Shown: positions 1 through 6,692 of the stretch, in pieces | Layout: every line of letters starts with the position of its first letter | Position numbering within the stretch: the first letter of the stretch is position 1 | Program-made: the position numbers and the translations under genes | NCBI GenBank assembly: GCA_029865195.1 | Contig: JAOUHH010000046.1 | Coordinates: 1 to 13,062 of the forward strand | Reading direction: 5' to 3' | DNA length: 13,062 nt | From: Desulfobulbaceae bacterium | GTDB lineage: Bacteria > Desulfobacterota > Desulfobulbia > Desulfobulbales > UBA5123 | The notes under the pieces: model-generated | What the model was told of the DNA's origin: nothing | Databases searched by the model: none | Seen by the model: the letters and a program-made list of their open reading frames with translations, nothing else

Positions 1-46
1 AATCAAAGAAAGAAACCGGCCCCGGCAGGAACAGCCATCAGCCCCA

Positions 47-3000
47 TCAACGAAGGTCCAGCACCTTGCGGATCTGCCGCGCCAGCTTCTTGCGCTCAAC
101 CGGTTTCATCAGGATCTCACCGACCCCCAGTTCCTCCGCCTCCGTCTTCGAAAGAACCGAACTGTACCCCGTGCAGATGATAACCGGCATCTCCGGTCTG
201 CGGCTGCGAACTTTCCGCACCAGTTCCATGCCCGTCATCCGGGGCATGGTTTGATCGGTAATGAGAACATCGAAAGCGTCGGGGTTGTCCGTGAACAGCG
301 CCAGGGCCTCCAGGCTACTGGTCGTGCCGGTGACCTGATAGCCCAGTTTGGCAAGCGATGACTTATGCAGGTTGACGATGCTGCTCTCATCATCAACCAC
401 CAGGATTCGCTCGTTGCCGGTCAGGATTTCCCCACCCCCCTCCTCTTTCTTTTGGGTTACGGTCTCGGTATATGACGGCAGGTATACCCTGAACGATGTC
501 CCTACGCCGGGCGCGCTTTTCACCTTGATCATACCGCCGCAGCCCTCAACGATGCTGTGCACCAGAGCCAATCCCAGGCCGGTGCCGCTCCCCACCTCCT
601 TGGTGGTGAAGTATGGCTCGTAGATCCGTCCCAAGGTTCCCGCATCCATCCCGCAACCGGTATCACTGACCGTAATCTCCACATACGACCCGGCCGGGGC
701 ATGCGACTCCCCGCCGTTCTCCTTTGCCTCCAGCTCCCGCCGCGCCATGGCCACCTTCAGCACCCCCTTTTCTTTCTCCATGGCATGGAAGGCATTGGTG
801 CAGAGGTTCATCATGATCTGATGAAGCTGGGTCGGATCGGCAAGGATTGTCCCGCAGTCGGGAATATCGACCTCCATGGCGATGGTCGAGGGCAGCGAGG
901 CGCGTAACAGTTTGAGTGATTCCTTGACGATCAGGTGCGGCTTGAGCGGGACCAGGGCATGTTCACCCTTGCGGCTGAAGGTCAATATCTGTCTGACCAG
1001 ATCAGTGGCCCGAAGCGATGCGCCAATAACCTCCTGCAAATCATTATGAACCGCACTCCCGACTGGACTCTCAACGGCCGCCAGCTGGGCGTAACCAAGG
1101 ATTGCCGAGAGTATGTTGTTGAAATCATGCGCGATCCCGCCGGCCAGGGTGCCCATCGCCTCCATTTTCTGCGCCTGCCGCAACCGGCTTTCATTCTCAT
1201 GCCGTTCGGTAAGGTCACGGGCGATCAGGGCCATGCCGGTAATATTTTTATCCATGCTGCTGAAGATGCTGAAAACATACAGCTCGACAGGGTGCAATTC
1301 ACCGGAACCCAATTGCGCAAAGATAAACTCACCCTGCCCGGAGCCCGAAGCAAGCGCAGGCTCGAAGAAATCATGTTTGAAATGCTCTCGGCCGGAAGGT
1401 GCCAAGCAATCGATGACGTTGGTCTCATTGATCTCGGCGGAAGCAGACAGACCGGCAAGCTTTCGCCCGGCGTTGTTCAGATACAGCAGTTGCCCATCAA
1501 GGTCGGAAATGCCGATAAAATCAGGACTGCGCTCAATAATAGCCACCAATTTTTCCTGTTCGGCCTCCGCGTACTTGCGGGCGCTGATATCCTCGATGAC
1601 AGAGATGAAAAACTGCGGCTGGCCTTGCTCATCCCGGACCAGAGAAACCGTGAGGTTGCCCCAGAAAAGCTGACCATCCTTACGGATATATCGTTTTTCA
1701 AAGGCATAATGATTTATTTCGCCGGATAGCATGCGATCGACGTAGTGCAAACTGGTGTCAAGGTCATCAGGATGGGTGACACCTTGAAAGCTAAGCTGCA
1801 ACAGCTCTTCCCGGTGATACCCGAGCAGGCTGCAGAGTTTCTGATTCACCATCGTCCATCTGCCTTCGGTGGTCACCAGGGCAATACCAACCGCCGCCTG
1901 CTCGAAAATACCCCGAAACCGCTCCTCGGATCGGACAAGGGCCTCAGAAGCCATGACGTGTTCACGCTTGATCCGCAGGTTGTTGAGCCCACTGACGACA
2001 TCCTCGGCAATATCTTGCAGAAGACCTATCTCCCTGGCATCAAAAGCATCCGGCTCCGGCGCATAGATATTCAAGGCGCCGATACTACTGTCTTGGGCTT
2101 GATCAAACAGAGGCAGGGCAATGGAAGATTGATAACCGCGCCGGGAGGCCTGCTCACGCCAGGGATAATAGCGGCTGTCGGTAAGGATGTGCCATGCCAC
2201 TTGGATTTCGCCGCTCTTGATCGCCATGCCGGTGGGGCCGCCCCCCCATTCATCATTCCCCCAGCTGATTCGCAAATTTTCCAAGTAGCCGTCGTCATAG
2301 CCTGCTTGCGCGGCGACCCGAACCGTTTTCTCCGGGTTCTGTTCGGCAAAACCGATCCAGGCCAGTCTATAGCCCCCTTTATCCACAACGGCCTCGCAGA
2401 TACCATGCAGCAATGCCTCCTCGGTCTGGGCCGCACTCACCGCCTGATTGCAACCGATGAGGGTTTTCAAGGCCCGGTTGACCCGGCGCAGCTGTTGCTC
2501 GCTCTTTTGCAGGGCGGTTATATCCTGGGCCAGGAGAACGATCCCGGTAACAGTTGCCTCCGCCGGATCGTGCATCACCGACGCGGAAAGGATTACCGGA
2601 ATCTTCCCCCCCTTCCGGGTCAAAAATATCTTTTCACTGCCCTGGGACCATCTCTTTTCAAGCAATGCCGTCAATCTTTCACCGGAAAAGAGCTTCTCGC
2701 CATCCTTCTCCAAAAGGAAATCATCAACCCCCTGCCCCACTAACTGTTTTTTTTCATAGCCAAGTTTGGTTACGGCAGCCTGATTGACCTTGGCAATGGT
2801 TGTTGTCTGCCCTTTTTCATCCACATGCAGGACAAACAGCATCTCGTTCATGGAATTGATGATCGATGAAAAATAATCCAGAGAAACTGTCTTCAGCGAA
2901 AGATTCGCGGCCAACTCATTGAATGCGTTGGCAAGCTCCCCTATTTCATCGCGAGTGGTCACGTCAACCCTGTCCGACATGGCCCCCTGCCCAATCCTCC

Positions 3001-4366
3001 GTACCCCCTTGCTCAGCGTCCTAATCGGCTTGACAATCGAGAAGGCGAGAGCCGCGCCTATGACCGCTATCAGGATCAGGCTGATCATCAACTGAAAAAA
3101 TATCCGTTCACGCAGGCGAGCAATGGATGCGAAGATCTCATCCTGGTCCATCTCCGCCAACAAAACCCATTGCAGCCCGGGGATATCGAGAGGGGTATAG
3201 GCCGAGAGTACCGGAATCCCACGATAGTCATTGATCAGGGCGGTGCCGGTTTGCCCCTGAAGCGCTCGTTGGGATGCTTCCGTGGAAACCTTCAAAAGCA
3301 GAATTGAAGTCTTGTCTTGATGCATCTCGGAAAGAATTGCCTCCGGGGCCTTCTGTGCCTTGATCCGGGCAAAAAAGAGATCCTCCGACTCCAGAAGAAA
3401 GCGGGAGTCATTGCGCATGGTCGAGTCGGGACCAAGAATATAGGTTTCACCGGATGCACCGAGGCCGCGTGCTTGCCAATTTTTATTGTCGGTCATTACC
3501 GCATTTATTTCAGTAATCGAGATTTGCAGCACCAGCACCGCGATTGTCTTGGCCCCATCTCGCACAGGGGCGGCTATAAATGCGGCCGGCAAATGCCTCG
3601 AGGGGCAATAGTGTTCAAAATCCATCATCTGGACACCATCATCCGGTGCCGCAACCACATTCTTGAATACCGTTGCCAGCGGGCCTTCCTTCCAGGGACC
3701 GGTCAAAAGATTTGTCGCGTAATCGACTGATTTCCGGGTCGAATAGACGATAGCGCCAGTGGTGCTATCAATCAAAAAGACATCATGCACATTGAGATCC
3801 TGCCTGTATGCTTTAAAAAAAGCATGATATCGCGCATGGACCTGTTCGTAAGTGGTATGAACCTTGTTTGGTGTTTTTTGGGGGAGCGGCGCGGAAACGT
3901 TTTCAGCAGCATACAGGTTTTGCAGATAGATGACCCTGGGCTCCCGCGGCAATATCATGTCGAGTTCAGATGCCGCACTTTTCCCCGTGTGAGACATAAC
4001 CGAATCGACAATCGGTTCGTAGCGTTTGCGAAGGGACTCGGGGAGAGCTGCCCCCTGCCCGGATCGCCCCGGCAGCTCTTCTGGCAGGGCATTAAATGCC
4101 TTTTCAAAATCCTTTGCCGCCGCAACAATGGTCCAGCCTTTCGACAACATCAACGTCGCAGTCTGCATTCGATTGAAATAATACTCAATCTCCCGCTTGC
4201 GGCCATCCCTAATACTTGTGAAATGATCTATGCTTTTATTGGTCAGAGTTGTTTGAATAAAATCATAATGCTCCCACGAACTGAGCAGAGAACTGCCCAC
4301 GCCGACGAGGAGCAACGCCAGAAAGATCTTAATCCGCAAATTCATAGATCGTTGCCATAAACGCAT
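47..4366 (-). CDS. Membrane hybrid sensor histidine kinase (dCache-HAMP-PAS-GAF-PAS-PAS-HisKA-HATPase-REC)
   Basis: A 1439-residue inner-membrane kinase that would autophosphorylate on histidine in response to a periplasmic signal. The first membrane segment is at about 13-30 and the second at about 423-445, enclosing a periplasmic double-Cache domain of roughly 390 residues. After that come HAMP (about 446-490), PAS (495-620), GAF (640-800), PAS (810-930) and PAS (935-1055). The HisKA motif GGIAHDFNNILS places the phospho-His at 1080. The ATPase domain shows the N box (N1191), DTGCGM (D1235) and GSGTGLGL (1259-1266). The C-terminal receiver has acidic D1325/D1326, phospho-acceptor D1371, T1399 and K1421. 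All catalytic residues are present, so it should be active. No HPt domain is seen here. It is divergent from the sigma-54 regulator at 4639, its likely partner. The start is uncertain: neither M1 nor M8 (4345) has a clear Shine-Dalgarno. The ligand is unknown; the sensor lacks an evident RxWY amino-acid-binding motif. Confidence 0.93.
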   Translation of the reverse strand: MRLWQRSMNLRIKIFLALLLVGVGSSLLSSWEHYDFIQTTLTNKSIDHFTSIRDGRKREIEYYFNRMQTATLMLSKGWTIVAAAKDFEKAFNALPEELPGRSGQGAALPESLRKRYEPIVDSVMSHTGKSAASELDMILPREPRVIYLQNLYAAENVSAPLPQKTPNKVHTTYEQVHARYHAFFKAYRQDLNVHDVFLIDSTTGAIVYSTRKSVDYATNLLTGPWKEGPLATVFKNVVAAPDDGVQMMDFEHYCPSRHLPAAFIAAPVRDGAKTIAVLVLQISITEINAVMTDNKNWQARGLGASGETYILGPDSTMRNDSRFLLESEDLFFARIKAQKAPEAILSEMHQDKTSILLLKVSTEASQRALQGQTGTALINDYRGIPVLSAYTPLDIPGLQWVLLAEMDQDEIFASIARLRERIFFQLMISLILIAVIGAALAFSIVKPIRTLSKGVRRIGQGAMSDRVDVTTRDEIGELANAFNELAANLSLKTVSLDYFSSIINSMNEMLFVLHVDEKGQTTTIAKVNQAAVTKLGYEKKQLVGQGVDDFLLEKDGEKLFSGERLTALLEKRWSQGSEKIFLTRKGGKIPVILSASVMHDPAEATVTGIVLLAQDITALQKSEQQLRRVNRALKTLIGCNQAVSAAQTEEALLHGICEAVVDKGGYRLAWIGFAEQNPEKTVRVAAQAGYDDGYLENLRISWGNDEWGGGPTGMAIKSGEIQVAWHILTDSRYYPWREQASRRGYQSSIALPLFDQAQDSSIGALNIYAPEPDAFDAREIGLLQDIAEDVVSGLNNLRIKREHVMASEALVRSEERFRGIFEQAAVGIALVTTEGRWTMVNQKLCSLLGYHREELLQLSFQGVTHPDDLDTSLHYVDRMLSGEINHYAFEKRYIRKDGQLFWGNLTVSLVRDEQGQPQFFISVIEDISARKYAEAEQEKLVAIIERSPDFIGISDLDGQLLYLNNAGRKLAGLSASAEINETNVIDCLAPSGREHFKHDFFEPALASGSGQGEFIFAQLGSGELHPVELYVFSIFSSMDKNITGMALIARDLTERHENESRLRQAQKMEAMGTLAGGIAHDFNNILSAILGYAQLAAVESPVGSAVHNDLQEVIGASLRATDLVRQILTFSRKGEHALVPLKPHLIVKESLKLLRASLPSTIAMEVDIPDCGTILADPTQLHQIMMNLCTNAFHAMEKEKGVLKVAMARRELEAKENGGESHAPAGSYVEITVSDTGCGMDAGTLGRIYEPYFTTKEVGSGTGLGLALVHSIVEGCGGMIKVKSAPGVGTSFRVYLPSYTETVTQKKEEGGGEILTGNERILVVDDESSIVNLHKSSLAKLGYQVTGTTSSLEALALFTDNPDAFDVLITDQTMPRMTGMELVRKVRSRRPEMPVIICTGYSSVLSKTEAEELGVGEILMKPVERKKLARQIRKVLDLR

Positions 4367-4638
4367 TGAAGGTTATCCAAATAATTTTTTGAACCCCGAA
4401 TACTTGGCTACATAGAATCGTTAGCACTCAAGCTAGACCATAACTGGCCTCGGGGCAACAGATTAGAAGCTCCCTAGTTCATTTTCAAATGCCGTCATGG
4501 CACCGCCGGTTGTGTGGCTGGGGTGCGGTATCCGCCAATGTACGACACGTAAAAAAAACTGATAATCCTTCAGAAAAAAAGATATGATGTAAACGATTTG
4601 CCTATTCTGACATCATCTATTCAACTCGGCTTTTAACA
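4367..4638. other. Divergent intergenic region between kinase and response regulator
   Basis: This 272-base gap must hold the promoters for the kinase (leftward) and the regulator (rightward). No coding potential was found. A possible sigma-70 promoter for the regulator lies at its right end. I found no convincing promoter for the kinase, no copy of the GTTCA-N7-TGAAC dyad present at 6093-6151, and no correctly spaced -24/-12 element. The regulator therefore does not appear to control its own gene or the kinase through those sites. Confidence 0.6.
4559..4588 (+). promoter_or_regulatory. Candidate sigma-70 promoter for the response regulator
   Basis: A -35-like CTGATA (4559-4564, four of six matches to TTGACA) is followed after 18 bases by TATGAT (4583-4588, five of six matches to TATAAT). 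This would leave a leader of roughly 45 bases before the ATG at 4639. The surrounding sequence is A-rich, which raises the chance of a coincidental match, so this is a tentative call. Confidence 0.35.
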
Positions 4639-6060
4639 ATGGCGAATATACTCATTATTGACGATGAACCCACCATCTGCCAGTTTATGACCCGCGCCAT
4701 ATCAAGGCTGGATCATGACACCACCACCGCCCAGACCTTGCAGGACGGGCTTACTCTGGCGGAGAAAAACGCTTTCGATGTCGTTTTCCTGGATGTCAAT
4801 CTGCCGGATGGAAACGGTCTCACGATTCTCCCTTCCCTTCGCCAGACCCATTCCCGGCCGGAAGTCGTCATCTTGACCGGCGCTGGTTGTCTAGACGGTG
4901 CGGAAACGGCCATTACCAACGGGGCGTGGGACTATCTCCACAAACCGGTCTCACTGCAACAGCTTGCCCTGTGCATGAAGCGCATCCTCCTTTACCGCGA
5001 GCAGAAGGAGCTTTCCGCACCTGACCCTGTTCTTCTGCCACGTCATGGAATCATTGGCGACAGTCCAAGAATCAAGGAATGCCGCCTTGCCTTGGGCCAG
5101 GCCGCCCATTGCGACGCCAGCGTCCTGATAACCGGCGAAACCGGAACCGGCAAAGAACTCTTTGCCCGTGCGATCCATGTCAACAGCAAACGGCAGCATA
5201 AAAATTTTGTGGTTGTCGACTGCGCCTCCTTGCCGGAAAACCTCATTGAAAGTGCCTTGTTCGGCCATGAAAAAGGGGCTTTCACCGGTGCGGACCGCGC
5301 CAAGATCGGCCTCGTGAAACAGGCGGACGAAGGCACCCTGTTCCTTGATGAAATAGGCGAATTACCATTATCACTGCAAAAATCCTTCCTCCGCGTCCTC
5401 CAGGAGCAGAGCTTCCGCCCCTTGGGCGCCACCCAGGAAATCAAAAGCAATTTCCGACTGGTGGCGGCAACCCATCGCAATCTTGACGAGATGGTCCAGG
5501 ACGGTCTTTTCCGCCAGGATCTTCTCTATCGCCTCCGCTCCCTGACCCTGGAACTGCCTCCCCTGCGTGAACGCCAAGAGGATATTAAATCTCTCGCCAT
5601 CAATTACCTTGAGAAGATATGCGCCAAATATGGCATACCGACCAAAGAACTTGCCAGCGACGCCATGGAATCCCTCCACGCCTACCATTGGCCCGGCAAT
5701 GTCCGGGAACTGGTGGGCTGCCTTGAAAGCGCCATCAGTTCCGCCCTCAAGGAACCGATTGTTTTTGCCAAGCACCTCCCCGTCAACCTGCGGCTGCAGA
5801 TCAAAAAGGCCAGCATGCCCGGCCAATCCCTTGAGCCGCCGCCTGTTCACCCTTCTTCCCCTCCCCCGATTGTTTCCGCGTCGGCCCCTTGGCCGAGCTA
5901 TCGCCAGTTCCGGGAAAAAGCCCTGGATGCTGCGGAAAAACAATACCTTGAACAACTCCTCAAGCATACCAACGGCTCACTCAAGGAGGCATGCACCCTT
6001 GCCGAACTGGGGAGAACCCGGCTGTATACCCTTCTGAAAAAACATGGTCTCAACCGCTGA
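4639..6060 (+). CDS. NtrC-family sigma-54-dependent response regulator
   Basis: A 473-residue enhancer-binding transcription activator. The receiver domain (1-115) has the acidic pair D8/D9, phospho-acceptor D52, T80 and K102. The AAA+ domain (about 137-365) has Walker A GETGTGKE (166-173), the sigma-54 contact loop GAFTGA (213-218), Walker B ending LFLDEI (234-239) and the FRQDLLYRL segment (291-299). A proline-rich linker (about 395-415) leads to a Fis-type helix-turn-helix (about 430-473, ending in TRLYTLLKKHGL). Intact GAFTGA means it should remodel sigma-54 closed complexes. Phosphorylation is expected to come from the divergent hybrid kinase. The gene sits directly upstream of a sigma-54 promoter and a triple dyad array, the obvious target. 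The start matches the canonical NILIIDDE beginning of receivers, but the ribosome site is poor (no purine-rich Shine-Dalgarno), which suggests low-level translation. Confidence 0.95.
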   Translation: MANILIIDDEPTICQFMTRAISRLDHDTTTAQTLQDGLTLAEKNAFDVVFLDVNLPDGNGLTILPSLRQTHSRPEVVILTGAGCLDGAETAITNGAWDYLHKPVSLQQLALCMKRILLYREQKELSAPDPVLLPRHGIIGDSPRIKECRLALGQAAHCDASVLITGETGTGKELFARAIHVNSKRQHKNFVVVDCASLPENLIESALFGHEKGAFTGADRAKIGLVKQADEGTLFLDEIGELPLSLQKSFLRVLQEQSFRPLGATQEIKSNFRLVAATHRNLDEMVQDGLFRQDLLYRLRSLTLELPPLRERQEDIKSLAINYLEKICAKYGIPTKELASDAMESLHAYHWPGNVRELVGCLESAISSALKEPIVFAKHLPVNLRLQIKKASMPGQSLEPPPVHPSSPPPIVSASAPWPSYRQFREKALDAAEKQYLEQLLKHTNGSLKEACTLAELGRTRLYTLLKKHGLNR

Positions 6061-6092
6061 TCACCCATACGGAGCACCCTGAGTTACTCCAT

Positions 6093-6151
6093 GTTCAGGT
6101 TACCTGAACTAATGTTCACCATAACTGAACATTAGTTCTTTTCTTGTGAAC
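6093..6151. promoter_or_regulatory. Triple inverted-repeat array, likely enhancer sites for the sigma-54 activator
   Basis: Three 17-bp dyads of form GTTCA-N7-TGAAC lie in tandem: 6093-6109 (GTTCAGGTTACCTGAAC, a perfect palindrome about its central base), 6114-6130 (GTTCACCATAACTGAAC) and 6135-6151 (GTTCTTTTCTTGTGAAC, one mismatch in the left half). Start-to-start spacing is exactly 21 bp both times, two helical turns, so all sites face the same side of DNA. The two 4-bp spacers are TAAT and ATTA, reverse complements of each other, making the array roughly symmetric about 6122. It lies about 117-175 bp upstream of the predicted sigma-54 start near 6268, the usual distance for enhancer sites of NtrC-like activators. 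Binding by the product of 4639-6060 is inference. Confidence 0.85.
6106..6146 (+). terminator. Possible intrinsic terminator of the response regulator gene, overlapping the dyad array
   Basis: In RNA, 6106-6118 pairs perfectly with 6126-6138 (13 bp, 7-base loop 6119-6125), and the following bases 6139-6145 are T-rich (TTTTCTT). The stem is AU-rich, with only 4 GC pairs, so termination could be weak. The same bases form the central DNA-binding site and flanking half sites of the enhancer array. The hairpin may therefore be a by-product of operator symmetry, or it may serve both roles. Confidence 0.4.
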
Positions 6152-6241
6152 ACCCGCCCCTCTCGCAGTTCCTCGCAAATCTCCCCTCACCAGCACACAT
6201 CTACCTGAAATACCGCTACAAAAACACATACACCATCCTCG

Positions 6242-6257
6242 TGGCACACCCCTTGCT
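6242..6257 (+). promoter_or_regulatory. Sigma-54 (-24/-12) promoter for the chemoreceptor operon
   Basis: TGGCAC (6242-6247), five bases, then TTGCT (6253-6257) matches the consensus TGGCAC-N5-TTGCW at every fixed position of these two blocks. The invariant GG (6243-6244) and GC (6255-6256) are separated by the required 10 bases. Transcription should start near 6268, giving a leader of about 35 bases before the TTG start at 6303. An activator gene of the right class is immediately upstream, with a matching enhancer array. I saw no convincing IHF site between array and promoter. Confidence 0.92.
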
Positions 6258-6290
6258 CTACATATCCGCAGCCCGCACAATCACTCATTA

Positions 6291-6296
6291 AGGGAG
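6291..6296 (+). promoter_or_regulatory. Ribosome binding site that fixes the TTG start of the small operon-leading gene
   Basis: AGGGAG (6291-6296) lies 6 bases before TTG (6303). The nearer ATG (6298-6300) reads ATG-CTT-TGA and stops after two codons, so it cannot start the protein. The next in-frame ATG (6348) lacks a comparable Shine-Dalgarno. Confidence 0.7.
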
Positions 6297-6302
6297 TATG
6301 CT

Positions 6303-6677
6303 TTGATCTATATATACTATTCTGATCGTTTCTTACGCGAAGGTCGGATGCTGGAAGAATTGCTACGATCCACCATTGGCAATGACGCCATCAGCCGATT
6401 GCCGAACATCAGCAAACTGGCGCATCAGCTTATGCTGCCGCAAATCCAGCCATCCGGAACAAATCTGTATGTACTCTGGGCCGGCGACAGCGCCGACCTT
6501 CACGCATTCCTCCGCATTCGCGATCTGCTTACAGATGTCCGTTGTGTACTGATCCTTCCCGATCAAAACGCAACGACAATTTCCCACGGGCATTCCCTGT
6601 GCCCAAGACATATTGCCTTTGATGGCGATGACCATGCCGCAACCGCAGAAATAATCAAAAAAATTGTCATTTCATAA
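6303..6677 (+). CDS. Small unknown protein leading the chemoreceptor operon; possibly a degenerate receiver-like fold
   Basis: A 124-residue soluble protein with no signal peptide or membrane segment. I do not recognise a named family. The pattern of hydrophobic strands alternating with helices (IYIYYSD at 2-8, a helix about 10-25, NLYVLWAG in the middle, RCVLILPD, then IAFDGDD and a final helix EIIKKIVI) resembles an alpha/beta flavodoxin or receiver-like fold. It lacks the acidic pair, phospho-Asp and Lys of a working receiver. It begins with TTG behind a good Shine-Dalgarno. It is the first gene after the sigma-54 promoter and ends 15 bases before the PilJ chemoreceptor, so co-transcription with the receptors is almost certain. 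An adaptor or regulatory role in signalling is a guess from position only. Confidence 0.8.
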   Translation: MIYIYYSDRFLREGRMLEELLRSTIGNDAISRLPNISKLAHQLMLPQIQPSGTNLYVLWAGDSADLHAFLRIRDLLTDVRCVLILPDQNATTISHGHSLCPRHIAFDGDDHAATAEIIKKIVIS

Positions 6678-6692
6678 CGAGAGGGTTTCTAA

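Noticed and set aside
1..46. Intrinsic terminator for the kinase (GC-rich palindrome then TTTCTTTCTTT on the minus strand)
   Set aside because: The palindrome CCGGCCCCGG leaves a 2-base loop and only 4 bp of stem, so a stable hairpin is unlikely; the window edge also limits the view.
935..2743. Long plus-strand open frames of 264 and 332 codons opposite the kinase
   Set aside because: They lie antisense to well-conserved kinase domains, have no recognisable protein pattern, and are expected as codon-bias shadows.
4498..4513. TGGCAC...TTGT as a sigma-54 promoter for the response regulator
   Set aside because: The spacing between blocks is 6 rather than 5 bases and the invariant GC is GT, so GG and GC are not 10 bases apart.
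4367..4638. c-di-GMP (GEMM-type) riboswitch upstream of the signalling genes
   Set aside because: I looked for the conserved GEMM core in this gap and in 10804-10937 and did not find it on either strand.
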